Of a stretch of 33,327 bases of DNA, positions 23,015 to 32,239 are shown one piece after another. The DNA is from JAHFOW01 sp964370795 (GTDB lineage: Bacteria > Planctomycetota > Brocadiia > Brocadiales > Brocadiaceae), in contig CAYJME010000008.1 of assembly GCA_964370795.1 (NCBI GenBank), positions 1 through 33,327 of the forward strand, read 5' to 3'. The notes beneath the pieces are model-generated. The model saw only the letters and a program-made list of their open reading frames with translations, had not been told where the DNA came from and ran no database searches. The position numbers were made by a program, and so were the translations under genes. Every line of letters starts with the position of its first letter. Within the stretch, counting starts at the first letter, position 1.

Positions 23015-24034
23015 TTATATTGTATTGTATTTGTCAAGTGCAATAACACACCGATTGAACTGCGCCCTTAAAAATTTATTTCGGTTTAGCCTCTCTTCTA
23101 ATCTCTTCCTGGTATGGCTCATACCGCCAACTGTCAGGCCGCCTAATTCCTGTCCTATTTCTCTTAAACTTTTATGAAATACTAAATAACGGCAGCACAA
23201 TTCTATAAGCGCCATTCTTGCCTCTTGAGCGTTTGACCGGCGTTTCAATAAATGATTCCTCTCAACAGCAAAAGTCTCACATACCTGATTCACTATTTTG
23301 TCCACAGGTATTTCTTTGATGAATTTCCCCGATCCTGACTGTTCGGTTAAATCAAGGTTGCCCTTCTTGAGTACCTTTTCATAAACCCAATCAACAAAAC
23401 CCGTTTTACCAAGAACTACTTGCCCTTTAACGTCTTTAAAAGGCGATTCAATTCCTTTCTTGAGTCCTTCTTCAACAAAAGCCCTATATCTTTTACGTCC
23501 ATTGACATTATCTCCGCCCATATATCCAAGAACGCTGCTGTAAGAAACAAAATCTTCCCGATATCTTACTAATCCATATCCACGATTGCTGCTCCAGCAA
23601 TAGTTACGTAAGCAAGCAAACCGTTCGGATAACTCCCGTTTACAAACTTTTTTTATCCTGACAGGATTTAAGTGAATATAACGGGAAAGCTCCAGAAGGT
23701 AAGAATCCTTATCAATAAGAATTGCTTTATAACGTCCCTGGTAGAGATGCCCTACTCGCTTGTGTCTTCTGTTGTAATACCCTGTGTAAGCAGTGTTGAA
23801 TCGTTGTGCAAACCGGTTAAGGTTTCCCCGTGGTGTATGGAGAATAAGGTGGAAATGATCATCCATGAGTACATAGCCATGTAATTGCACCTTGTATTTC
23901 CCCATACTCTCTTGCAATATACACAAAAATCTTTCACGGTCTCCATCGTCTTTAAATATAGCATCCCTCTCATTACTACGACAGGTAAAGTGATACCATG
24001 CTCCATTATATTCAATACGTAAAGGTCTTGCCAT
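23015..24034 (-). CDS. REP-associated tyrosine transposase (RAYT, Y1_Tnp)
   Basis: HUH single-strand transposase related to IS200/IS605 TnpA, of the RAYT group that mobilises REP hairpins. The Y1 domain (1-about 130) shows RSNERDAIFKDDGD, the HUH motif H60-F-H62 in MDDHFHLIL, GHLYQGRYKA and a likely catalytic Tyr119 in LSRYIHLNPV. The C-terminal part (about 240-339) contains a DnaA-like helix-turn-helix region (SLREIGQELGGLTVGGMSHTRKRLEERL), as in longer RAYTs. The 339-residue frame is intact. A REP-like hairpin lies 30-50 bases upstream of its ATG. It appears as a single domesticated copy without flanking IS ends. Confidence 0.9.
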   Translation of the reverse strand: MARPLRIEYNGAWYHFTCRSNERDAIFKDDGDRERFLCILQESMGKYKVQLHGYVLMDDHFHLILHTPRGNLNRFAQRFNTAYTGYYNRRHKRVGHLYQGRYKAILIDKDSYLLELSRYIHLNPVRIKKVCKRELSERFACLRNYCWSSNRGYGLVRYREDFVSYSSVLGYMGGDNVNGRKRYRAFVEEGLKKGIESPFKDVKGQVVLGKTGFVDWVYEKVLKKGNLDLTEQSGSGKFIKEIPVDKIVNQVCETFAVERNHLLKRRSNAQEARMALIELCCRYLVFHKSLREIGQELGGLTVGGMSHTRKRLEERLNRNKFLRAQFNRCVIALDKYNTI

Positions 24035-24062
24035 AATAAGCGTATTACTTTAGCATTCTCTG

Positions 24063-24092
24063 CCTTGTTTGTCAACAGACAAGGTTTGACCC
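24063..24092. repeat. REP-like hairpin next to the RAYT gene
   Basis: CCTTGT (24063-24068) pairs with ACAAGG (24079-24084), followed by TTTGACCCC. The block AAGGTTTGACCC (24081-24092) recurs exactly at 17190-17201 within the attC array. Hairpins with a conserved short flank are the natural substrates of RAYTs. Confidence 0.5.
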
Positions 24093-24112
24093 CGCTATCT
24101 TTTGCAGTGATA

Positions 24113-25798
<1,686 letters not shown>

Positions 25799-26509
25799 CT
25801 TGTTAAACTCCTTTTATCGTTGGCAAAAAAATGCATTTTATAAGAATGATGGTATGTTTTTAAAATATTGTTATAATGTACCCCAAAAAACCAGACAGGT
25901 AAACAAGATAAAATATCCTGCGCAAGAAATCAATAAAAAGAGCATGCAGAAATAGTGTTTTATAACAAAAAATAAGGTTATTGAAGGGATATCAATTTTA
26001 TGAAGTAATAAAAATACCTTGACAATAGAAACGGTTTTAGGCTATAAATGATAGTCCTTAAAAAAGGACATTTGCACCGTTACTTTTAATTTTCTCACCA
26101 AACTAATTTTAAAGGAACAAATATTAATAACCTTCCCGACAGATCCTGAGCTCACCGCACGGGTCAAATAACCATTCTGAATATTGATGACATTCCAGAG
26201 AAAAATATCGTATCTTCTCGATTTTCATGGTATCCTTCGGGGTTAAGAGTAAAAACACATAATAACAAATGCCGGAAATCAGATTTTCTCCGGACAGGGT
26301 GGTCATTTCTGTCATTACAAGAAAAAAGGATATCGTAATCCTGGTCAGATTACTTCATCTCCAATGTGAAGACCTTATATAAAAACACTTTAAAATTTTA
26401 TAAAAAGGAGTTGACAGACTTTAAAAGGGTTCAATCGCAACAAAAAAACATTAGTAGTGCAGGTATCAATATTTGAGTGAAATATCACCATTTTGAAAGG
26501 AAATATGTT
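25799..26509. other. Long intergenic region / putative 5' leader of the RRM gene
   Basis: About 710 AT-rich bases without a supportable gene. A good promoter (26019-26048) points toward the RRM gene and would give a leader of about 450 bases. The leader contains a GTCCTT/AAGGAC hairpin (about 26053-26068) and an AGGAT/ATCCT hairpin near 26325-26340. A long leader would fit cold-shock-type post-transcriptional control, but no known RNA motif is recognised. Confidence 0.4.
26019..26048 (+). promoter_or_regulatory. Strong sigma-70-type promoter upstream of the RRM gene
   Basis: TTGACA (26019-26024) and TATAAA (26043-26048) with an 18-base spacer. The next plus-strand gene is the RRM protein at 26510. 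Confidence 0.6.
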
Positions 26510-26848
26510 ATGAATATCTTTGTGGGAAATTTAGCACGCGAAGTAAAAGAAGAAGATTTACAAGAGGCTTTTCAGGCCTTTGGCCAGGTAAAAACAGCCA
26601 CGGTAATAAAGGATATGTTCAGCGGGGAATCAAAGGGATTCGGATTTGTGGAAATGCCAACAAAAGCTGAGGCATTGGCAGCAATCAACGGTTTAAATGG
26701 CAAGGACTTAAAGGGAAGGCCACTCAATGTAAATGAGGCACGCCCACGCCCTGAAGGTGGTCGTGGTGGTGGTCGTGGTGGTAGCGGTGGTGGCGGCGGA
26801 AGACAGGGCAATAGGGGAAGAACTGGCGGCGGCGGAAGACGTTTCTAA
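26510..26848 (+). CDS. Glycine-rich RRM RNA-binding protein
   Basis: A 112-residue RNA-binding protein of the bacterial/cyanobacterial Rbp type. One RRM fills residues 2-80 with RNP-2 IFVGNL (3-8) and RNP-1 SKGFGFVEM (41-49), plus the usual AAINGLNGKDLKGRPLNV. The tail (82-112) is an Arg/Gly-rich disordered stretch (GGRGGGRGGSGGGGG). I use the ATG at 26510 because the product then starts MNIFVGNL as in the family and GAAAGG lies nine bases upstream; an in-frame start 33 bases earlier is unlikely. Relatives act in cold acclimation and RNA chaperoning. Confidence 0.92.
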   Translation: MNIFVGNLAREVKEEDLQEAFQAFGQVKTATVIKDMFSGESKGFGFVEMPTKAEALAAINGLNGKDLKGRPLNVNEARPRPEGGRGGGRGGSGGGGGRQGNRGRTGGGGRRF

Positions 26849-26946
26849 GATTTCGCCGTGATTCATGAAATTTACCGGATAAAAGATGCGGTAAAGAGAT
26901 CTCTTGTTCGTGCATTGAAACAAAAACAGACCTAAGGAGAAATACC

Positions 26947-27366
26947 ATGGCACAGGCAAAGCATGGTGACATTGTGAAGGTTCACTATACCGGAAAATTG
27001 GATGATGGTACGATATTTGATTCCTCTCGGGATCGCGAACCTTTAGAGTTTACTATAGGCGGTGGCGAGATAATTCCAGGTTTTGAACATGCCGTCATTG
27101 GCATGAAAGCCGGTGAATTGAAAACGATAAAGATTCCGGCAGATGAGGCATACGGTCAATACCGTGAGGAAATGATAATGGTAGTGGACCGTAATGAATT
27201 CCCCAATGATTTAAAACTCGGGTTAGGCTTACAACTGCAAATGCGTCATGAATCTGGGCAAATAGTTCCCGTTACCGTGATCGATATTTCTGATTCAGAT
27301 GTTACGCTGGACGCCAACCATCCTTTAGCCGGTGAAAACCTGACGTTCGATATCACGCTTGTATAA
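26947..27366 (+). CDS. FKBP-type peptidyl-prolyl isomerase, SlyD-like
   Basis: Cytoplasmic prolyl isomerase/chaperone of 139 residues. The FKBP core (GDIVKVHYTGKLDDGTIFDSS, PGFEHAVIGMKAGE, and the final HPLAGENLTFDI) surrounds an inserted IF domain (about 70-125), the SlyD arrangement. The His/Cys-rich metal tail of E. coli SlyD is absent, so a role in nickel supply is unlikely. CTAAGGAG lies six bases before the ATG. It follows the RRM gene by about 100 bases and may share its transcript. Confidence 0.93.
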   Translation: MAQAKHGDIVKVHYTGKLDDGTIFDSSRDREPLEFTIGGGEIIPGFEHAVIGMKAGELKTIKIPADEAYGQYREEMIMVVDRNEFPNDLKLGLGLQLQMRHESGQIVPVTVIDISDSDVTLDANHPLAGENLTFDITLV

Positions 27367-27385
27367 ATAATTAAAACAAATCAAC

Positions 27386-27517
27386 CACCGCAGAGAACGC
27401 TTAAGTAAGGAGGCTCTTTACGAAGATTGGAAGTTTTGCCCATCAGAACTGATTATCTTCCTGGTTTCTCATTTTCCATTTAGTTTTCTTTCTTCGTTCT
27501 CTGCGCCCGCTGCGGTG
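27386..27517. repeat. Short element with imperfect terminal inverted repeats
   Basis: CACCGCAGAGAACG (27386-27399) is mirrored by CGTTCTCTGCG (27495-27505) plus CTGCGGTG (27510-27517). The 130-base element fills the gap between the FKBP gene and the convergent rlmI gene. Its interior has no gene. It looks like a miniature inverted-repeat element. Confidence 0.45.
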
Positions 27518-27538
27518 AGGTATTACAAATCATTTACT

Positions 27539-28759
27539 TCAGTCTGAAACATCTTCCGTAACGACAGAACCATGTCTCTTTGATAGAGGAAACACCCGGG
27601 CAAATACGGCCTTGAGATAACGACCCTCATGAAAAATTGTAGTAAAGGGGTGATCTGATGAAGCGCCGGTGATCTTGAATATCTGAAGAACAACACCGGC
27701 CTCCGAGGCAGAACGGGTCAGGATAGAGAGAAAGTCCCGCTCGGAAACCAGTCCGGAACAGGAACAGGTTAAGAGGATACCGCCAGGTCTCACAACTTGC
27801 ATACCGAGCCGGTTAATATCACCATAGGTTCTCTGTGCCCTTTTAATCTCTTCTGCGCACCCGGCAAGTTTGGCAGGGTCAAGCACCACAACATCAGCCT
27901 GCCCACCATGACTGACCATCTTTCGAAGATAGTCAAATACATTAGTATGTTGAAAAGCCACTTTCACGCCATTCAGTCGTGCGTTTTCCTGCGCCGTCTC
28001 CAATGCCTGTTCATCCAGATCAATACCCGTAACCGATTTTGCGCCGGCCAGCATCGCAGAAATGCCAAATCCGCCCGTGTAGCAAAAGCAATCAAGGACT
28101 TCCTTCTCATGACAATACTGAGAAAGCGTAAGACGGTTCTCACGCTGGTCGAGGAAAAAACCCGTCTTGTGTCCGGTTTTGAGATTCACCTTTATCCTTA
28201 ACTGATTTTCCTTTATTTCCACAAAATTGGGGCATGGATACTCCCTGGCCACCTTTGAAAAATCCACCCCTTCCTTTTGTGCTGTTCGTTCGTCAGGACG
28301 GACGCCAATTCGAGCGCCAGGATACAGGGATTGCAGGGACGAAACAATCCAGTCAATAATTCCAACATATCCGGCAGAATATGGCTCAACGACAAACACA
28401 TCGGCAAATTTATCAATAATTAAACCCGACAGGCCATCGCCTTCTCCATGTACCAACCGATAACAGTTTGAGGCCTTATGGATTCCCAGGATTTGTTCCC
28501 GAAGTACTTTGGCCTGTTCAAATTTTTTGTGGAAAAATTGATTGTCCAGCGCTTCCGATTCATTCTCGGTCAGGAGCCGGATACCAATATTGCTTTGCTG
28601 ATTGTAGATACCCCTGCCAATAAAATCCCCTTCTCTGGAAACAACCTCTACCAGTGCGCCTGGTTTTAGTCGCTTCTGAGGATGGCGGATCATGCGGCTG
28701 AATATCCATGGATGGAGCGAATTTCTTTTTGCTTTGAGTGAAATAATAGGAAGTTCCAT
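27539..28759 (-). CDS. rlmI: 23S rRNA cytosine-C5 methyltransferase, RlmI-like
   Basis: SAM-dependent RNA methyltransferase. I choose the ATG at 28757-28759 (MELPIISLKAKRNSLHPWIFS), giving 406 residues, because RlmI proteins begin at this point; thirteen extra codons upstream are possible with a TTG. The N-terminal PUA domain (1-about 75) is followed by the catalytic domain: KTGHKTGFFLDQRENR, VLDCFCYTGGFGISA for SAM, and a Cys-containing LLTCSCSG for catalysis. The DPPKF motif usual in RlmI is DPAKLAG here, a mild deviation that may signal a different target base. No clear Shine-Dalgarno. Confidence 0.88.
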   Translation of the reverse strand: MELPIISLKAKRNSLHPWIFSRMIRHPQKRLKPGALVEVVSREGDFIGRGIYNQQSNIGIRLLTENESEALDNQFFHKKFEQAKVLREQILGIHKASNCYRLVHGEGDGLSGLIIDKFADVFVVEPYSAGYVGIIDWIVSSLQSLYPGARIGVRPDERTAQKEGVDFSKVAREYPCPNFVEIKENQLRIKVNLKTGHKTGFFLDQRENRLTLSQYCHEKEVLDCFCYTGGFGISAMLAGAKSVTGIDLDEQALETAQENARLNGVKVAFQHTNVFDYLRKMVSHGGQADVVVLDPAKLAGCAEEIKRAQRTYGDINRLGMQVVRPGGILLTCSCSGLVSERDFLSILTRSASEAGVVLQIFKITGASSDHPFTTIFHEGRYLKAVFARVFPLSKRHGSVVTEDVSD

Positions 28760-28826
28760 AATAATAAATAGCGTTAAAAGGTGTAACAATTCAGCCAACT
28801 AGAAATACCTGTAGAACTACAACCCC

Positions 28827-28887
28827 ATTGCCCCTTTTTCAAGCTTATCATGTTCTGTCTTTTTGACAGAACACGATAGGGGGCAAT
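28827..28887. repeat. Long palindrome beside a decayed gene
   Basis: Outer arms ATTGCCCC (28827-28834) and GGGGCAAT (28880-28887) enclose an inner hairpin TATCATGTTCTGTC / GACAGAACACGATA around TTTTT. It lies immediately before the DUF4338-like remnant and could be the end of that mobile element or a terminator. Confidence 0.65.
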
Positions 28888-28894
28888 ATGGCAC

Positions 28895-29130
28895 ATGAAC
28901 CGCATGGTAATATGCGGGAAAGAATTTCCAAAAGCAAATATAGAACAGATACGTCATATAATAGCAGAAAACGGGCAAAAATCCAGAACTCTGGTATCAC
29001 GCCAGGTATGCGAGGCGCTGGATTGGCACAGCCCGAATGGGAGTCGCGAGTGGCCGTATTGTACTTTTGAGATTACTTCGGAAAAGACCCTCGCAATAAC
29101 ACGCACTATGGTGCTTTGATTATACTCTGC
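28895..29130 (+). pseudogene. Remnant of a DUF4338-type (DruA-like) gene
   Basis: The frame from ATG 28895 reads ICGKEFPKANIEQIRHI then IAENGQKSRTLVSRQVCEAL and DWHSPNG. This fits, from memory, the N-terminus of DUF4338 proteins, which occur as transposase-associated genes and as DruA of Druantia defence. After SPNG the homologous frame shifts: the other frame reads SRVAVLYF (compare CRVALLRL), ends in TGA at 29068-29070, and then continues DYFGKDPRNNTHYG. So at least one frameshift and one stop are present and nearly all of the protein is missing. It is non-functional debris. Confidence 0.6.
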
Positions 29131-29209
29131 AAGCTGTTACTGCGCATCTTGTCGTTGTACATTGCGCTTTTTCATTACGGATAAGAATCCATCTTTGCTG
29201 CTTTGTTCT

Positions 29210-29245
29210 GTCATTGCAAGCGAAGCGAAGTAATCTTTCTCTCAT
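29210..29245. repeat. Second copy of the AGATTGCTTCGC-type repeat
   Basis: Contains TGTCATTGCAAGCGAAGCG and AATCTTTCTC, related in inverse orientation to 14072-14117. Such sequences are usually present in many copies per genome. Confidence 0.5.
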
Positions 29246-29343
29246 AAACAAACACTACATCAACTGTTAGAAAAAAGGTATCAGTTTAGTTTTTTGAAAA
29301 ATGGCATTTGTTTAGATATATACAAAAACCTGCCAATTTTCAG

Positions 29344-29411
29344 GCCCGAAGGGCTTTCAGTATATAGCATGGGGCTTATACCCCTGGCTATACACTTTCT
29401 GCCCTTCGGGC
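29344..29411. repeat. Structured 68-base hairpin repeat
   Basis: Perfect outer arms GCCCGAAGGGC (29344-29354) and GCCCTTCGGGC (29401-29411). Inside, TATAGC (29363-29368) pairs with GCTATA (29387-29392) and GGGG with CCCC (29371-29374, 29381-29384). Weakly T-rich sequence follows. Apparent open frames through this palindrome on both strands are artefacts of its symmetry. Confidence 0.65.
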
Positions 29412-29441
29412 ATTTATACAAGTGTTTAATAAAATTGTGTC

Positions 29442-29622
29442 TTAACCCGACTTTCGCAATTCGCCTCCAAAAATTGTTATTTTTTGGCATGTATCTCCTT
29501 GTAACCATTTATGTTAAGGGGTTAATTTCCCAAAACAGCTTGTAGTGCCGACTTTTTTTATGACCCCTTGAATTTACTGGCTTAGCGGCTTATCTACCCT
29601 CGAATTGCGAAGGTCGGGTTAA
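29442..29622. mobile_element. MITE-like element with 22-bp terminal inverted repeats
   Basis: The left end TTAACCCGACTTTCGCAATT (plus CG; 29442-29463) and right end CGAATTGCGAAGGTCGGGTT (plus AA; 29601-29622) are inverted copies with one mismatch. The 181-base element encodes no protein; an inner GGGGTTAATTTCC block and T/A runs may be remnants of a parent IS. Both ends carry TTAA, which could be part of the repeats or a target duplication. It probably needs a transposase supplied from elsewhere. Confidence 0.7.
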
Positions 29623-29683
29623 CAAGATTTATTCTTTTTCAAATAACTAAAATGTTACGAAAAAAAATAAAATTTTTACCGTC

Positions 29684-30709
29684 TCACATTTCGAGAATAT
29701 TTCTTTCGCTTAACTCTCCAAAAATAACCTTTAAAATATCTTTTATCTGAATGAGGCCGGAAACAAACCCTTGTGTATCTTTAACAAGCGCAATGTGCAA
29801 CCCCTTTTGCTGAAATTCCGCGAGGATTGTACGTATTTTCTTGTCCTCCGGGACAAAATACGGCTCTAACATAAGATCTTCGAGGACAAAGAGTGGATTG
29901 TTTGCCAGCATGTTAATAATAGACTTTGCGTGAATGATTCCAATAACGTCATTAAGGTTATTTTTATATACCGGATACCGGGTATGCCCTTCTTCGGTAA
30001 CGATTCTGATAATATCCTCACGGGTCATGTCTGCGTTGATAGCAACAATCTTATGCCTTGGCACCATTATCTCTCTGGCACGCTTGTCACTGAATTCAAA
30101 GACCCTGTGCAAAATCTTGTGCTCCCCTTCAGCCAGTAGCCCGGTTTCACCGCTTTCTTTTATGATATGCCTTACCTCTTCCCGGTTAAAAATCGTCTTT
30201 TTATATTCTATCTTTATGCCGAATAATTTAAAAAAATGATACGTAAGGTACGTAATCAAGGTGACACTGGGTGATAAAATCCACCGTATCCACTCATACG
30301 GTTTAACAATCCACAGGGAAAACTGTTCAGGGAATTGAGTTGCAAGCATCTTGGGAAATGTCTCACCAAAAAGGAGCAAGACAAGGGCAACAATAATAGG
30401 CGCCAGGATAACTCCCCATGCGTGTAAATAATAAATCGCTATCGTTGTCCCTATCGTTGATACCATGGTATTAACAATATTGTTTCCCGTAAGGATGGTG
30501 CTCAGAAGCCTGTCAGGTTCGTTGATAATGTTATAAATGGAGACAGCCCTCTTATCTTTTTTTTGTTTAATTAAAAAATCCAGACGTATCTTATTCAGGG
30601 AAAAAAGGGCAGTTTCGGTGAGCGAAAAAAAGGCCGATACGAAGAGGAGGGCAAAAAAGAGTATTATCATAAAAACAATTGTCGCTGTTGAAAAATGCAT
30701 TGAATCCAT
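29684..30709 (-). CDS. CNNM/CorC-type membrane protein with CBS pair
   Basis: Inner-membrane protein of the hemolysin C/CorB/CNNM group, linked to divalent cation (Mg/Co) transport. The DUF21 membrane domain fills about residues 1-185 with three to four segments and the motifs SLTETALFSLNKIRLDFL, TGNNIVN and LLFGETFPKMLA. Two CBS motifs follow (about 205-325): REIMVPRHKIVAINADMT and RYPVYKNNLNDVIGIIHAK. The usual C-terminal CorC_HlyC domain is absent, so at 341 residues this is the short form. It is the last gene of a minus-strand cluster with PTS-IIA and mazG. Confidence 0.9.
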   Translation of the reverse strand: MDSMHFSTATIVFMIILFFALLFVSAFFSLTETALFSLNKIRLDFLIKQKKDKRAVSIYNIINEPDRLLSTILTGNNIVNTMVSTIGTTIAIYYLHAWGVILAPIIVALVLLLFGETFPKMLATQFPEQFSLWIVKPYEWIRWILSPSVTLITYLTYHFFKLFGIKIEYKKTIFNREEVRHIIKESGETGLLAEGEHKILHRVFEFSDKRAREIMVPRHKIVAINADMTREDIIRIVTEEGHTRYPVYKNNLNDVIGIIHAKSIINMLANNPLFVLEDLMLEPYFVPEDKKIRTILAEFQQKGLHIALVKDTQGFVSGLIQIKDILKVIFGELSERNILEM

Positions 30710-30754
30710 AATGATCGCTCCTTCTTACATCTTCCCCTACTACAAAATGGGATA

Positions 30755-31231
30755 TTATTCCTTTTCTTTCTCAATGATCAATCGCAAGATATCTTCAGGC
30801 GAGTCAGAATGAATGACTTTTTGCTTAAAAGATTCGTCGATAAATATTCGTGCTATGCGGCTTAAAAGCCCAAGGTAGGTACTATTTGTTCGTTCCCTGG
30901 TCGCAATAAGGAAGACTAAATGAACGGGTTTTCCATCAAGGGCGTCGAATTCTATGCCTTGCAATGAAGTGCCCAGGCACGCGACAATGTCAGTCACACC
31001 AAAAGTCTGAGCGTGGGGTATGCCAATTCCGCCACCGATACCCGTGCTCTTAATCTTTTCACGTTCGATTACCTTTTTCAAGAGGTCTTTTTCATCAATT
31101 ACCTTTTCTGAGGTCTTGGCAACCTGTACTATTTTTTCCAGAACTTCATATTTACTCTTTCCGTTCAGGTTGATAATGATACGCTCTTTGGTGAGAACAT
31201 CCGAGAGTTTCAAACTCCCCCCTTTCGACAC
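30755..31231 (-). CDS. PTS fructose/nitrogen-type EIIA domain protein
   Basis: A 158-residue EIIA protein of the Fru/Ntr (PtsN) family. The phosphorylatable H73 is in GIGIPHAQ; GIEFDALDGKPVHLVFLIATRE and the LLSRIARIF segment are typical. No PTS permease is near, so a regulatory PtsN-like role is more likely than sugar uptake. The start is uncertain: GTG at 31231 (MSKGGSLKLSDVL) lacks a ribosome site, while a GGGGGGAG precedes an in-frame TTG at 31213. It is 45 bases from the CNNM gene and 52 from mazG. Confidence 0.88.
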   Translation of the reverse strand: MSKGGSLKLSDVLTKERIIINLNGKSKYEVLEKIVQVAKTSEKVIDEKDLLKKVIEREKIKSTGIGGGIGIPHAQTFGVTDIVACLGTSLQGIEFDALDGKPVHLVFLIATRERTNSTYLGLLSRIARIFIDESFKQKVIHSDSPEDILRLIIEKEKE

Positions 31232-31283
31232 AGATTTACACCAGGACAGTAATACTTCACGAGAGATTTATTGAGCTGAAAAC

Positions 31284-32087
31284 TCATTTTGAATTCTTAC
31301 CCTTTGCCTTATTCCACAGAGCATCCATTTCTTCCAGGGAGCACTTCTCAATATCTTTTCCCAGAGCTGCCAGTTCCATCTCGACCTTTTTAAAACGCTC
31401 AACAAATTTATAGATGGTTTTATGGAGGACATTTTCGGTATCGAGTTTTAAAAAACGGGATAAATTGACAACGGAAAACAGGAGGTCTCCAACCTCCTCT
31501 TCTATATGTTCTGGCTTGTTTCTCTGAATAGCATCTTTGACCTCTGCAAGTTCCTCATCTATCTTGGCAATAACATCCTTGATATCCTTCCAGTCAAACC
31601 CCACCTTGGACACCTTTTTCTGCAATTTTTGGGCCTTCTGGAGGGCGGGAAGGTGCTTGGGGAGGCCATCCACGACAAACTTTCTTTCCTCATATCCTTT
31701 TTCCTTCTTTTTGATCTCCTCCCACTGGCGAATAACTTCCTCCGGGGTATTTGCAGTAGCGTCTCCAAAGACGTGGGGATGACGGCGGGTCATTTTATCG
31801 AGACAGAGCGCCATGATACTTTCGATGTCAAACTCTCCCTTTTCCTTTGCAATCTGACAGTGGAAAATGATATGAAAAAAGAGGTCCGCCAGTTCCTCTT
31901 TAATTTTAGCGGGATCTCCCGAATCTATTGCATCGATAACCTCGTATGTCTCTTCTACTAAATGCGGTTTTAAGGACGCATGGCTCTGCTCTTTATCCCA
32001 TGGGCATCCGTCATTGCTGCGTAATTTTCGCATCAATTCGACCAGATCATGCAATAACGACACGGACTTTACTTCTGTTGTATTCAT
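31284..32087 (-). CDS. mazG: Nucleoside triphosphate pyrophosphohydrolase MazG
   Basis: All-alpha NTP pyrophosphatase that hydrolyses NTPs to NMP and PPi, a house-cleaning and stress enzyme. The 267-residue product contains two MazG repeats. The first has GCPWDKEQSHASLKPHLVEE then TYEVIDAID and EELADLFFHI; the second has DEELAEVKDAI and EEEVGDLLFSVVN. RRHPHVFGD lies between. The ExxE-ExxD metal sites are intact in both. It is the first gene of the minus-strand cluster and is divergent from hemB. The ATG has only a weak ribosome site. Confidence 0.95.
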   Translation of the reverse strand: MNTTEVKSVSLLHDLVELMRKLRSNDGCPWDKEQSHASLKPHLVEETYEVIDAIDSGDPAKIKEELADLFFHIIFHCQIAKEKGEFDIESIMALCLDKMTRRHPHVFGDATANTPEEVIRQWEEIKKKEKGYEERKFVVDGLPKHLPALQKAQKLQKKVSKVGFDWKDIKDVIAKIDEELAEVKDAIQRNKPEHIEEEVGDLLFSVVNLSRFLKLDTENVLHKTIYKFVERFKKVEMELAALGKDIEKCSLEEMDALWNKAKGKNSK

Positions 32088-32155
32088 TAATAATTTACCC
32101 GATTGTAAAATTTAACATAATTTTATTGCAATGCGGATTCTAGCAATTATTTTTA

Positions 32156-32186
32156 TTGAAGTCAAACACGTTGATGATAATATAAT
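32156..32186 (+). promoter_or_regulatory. Possible promoter of hemB
   Basis: TTGAAG (32156-32161) and TATAAT (32181-32186) with a long 19-base spacer, about 55 bases before the hemB ATG in the divergent mazG-hemB gap. Confidence 0.4.
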
Positions 32187-32239
32187 AACATATTTTAAAT
32201 AGTATTTTCATATCAAACATTTATAGTAAGGAAAATAAC

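Noticed and set aside
26124..26315. Minus-strand open frame of 63 codons in the leader of the RRM gene
   Set aside because: No Shine-Dalgarno, no family resemblance, and it lies antisense to the likely RRM leader.
26411..26416. TTGACA close to the RRM gene as a second promoter
   Set aside because: No acceptable -10 hexamer 16-19 bases downstream.
29281..29545. Open frames on both strands around 29.3-29.5 kb
   Set aside because: They are produced by the symmetry of the palindrome at 29344-29411 and run into the MITE-like element.
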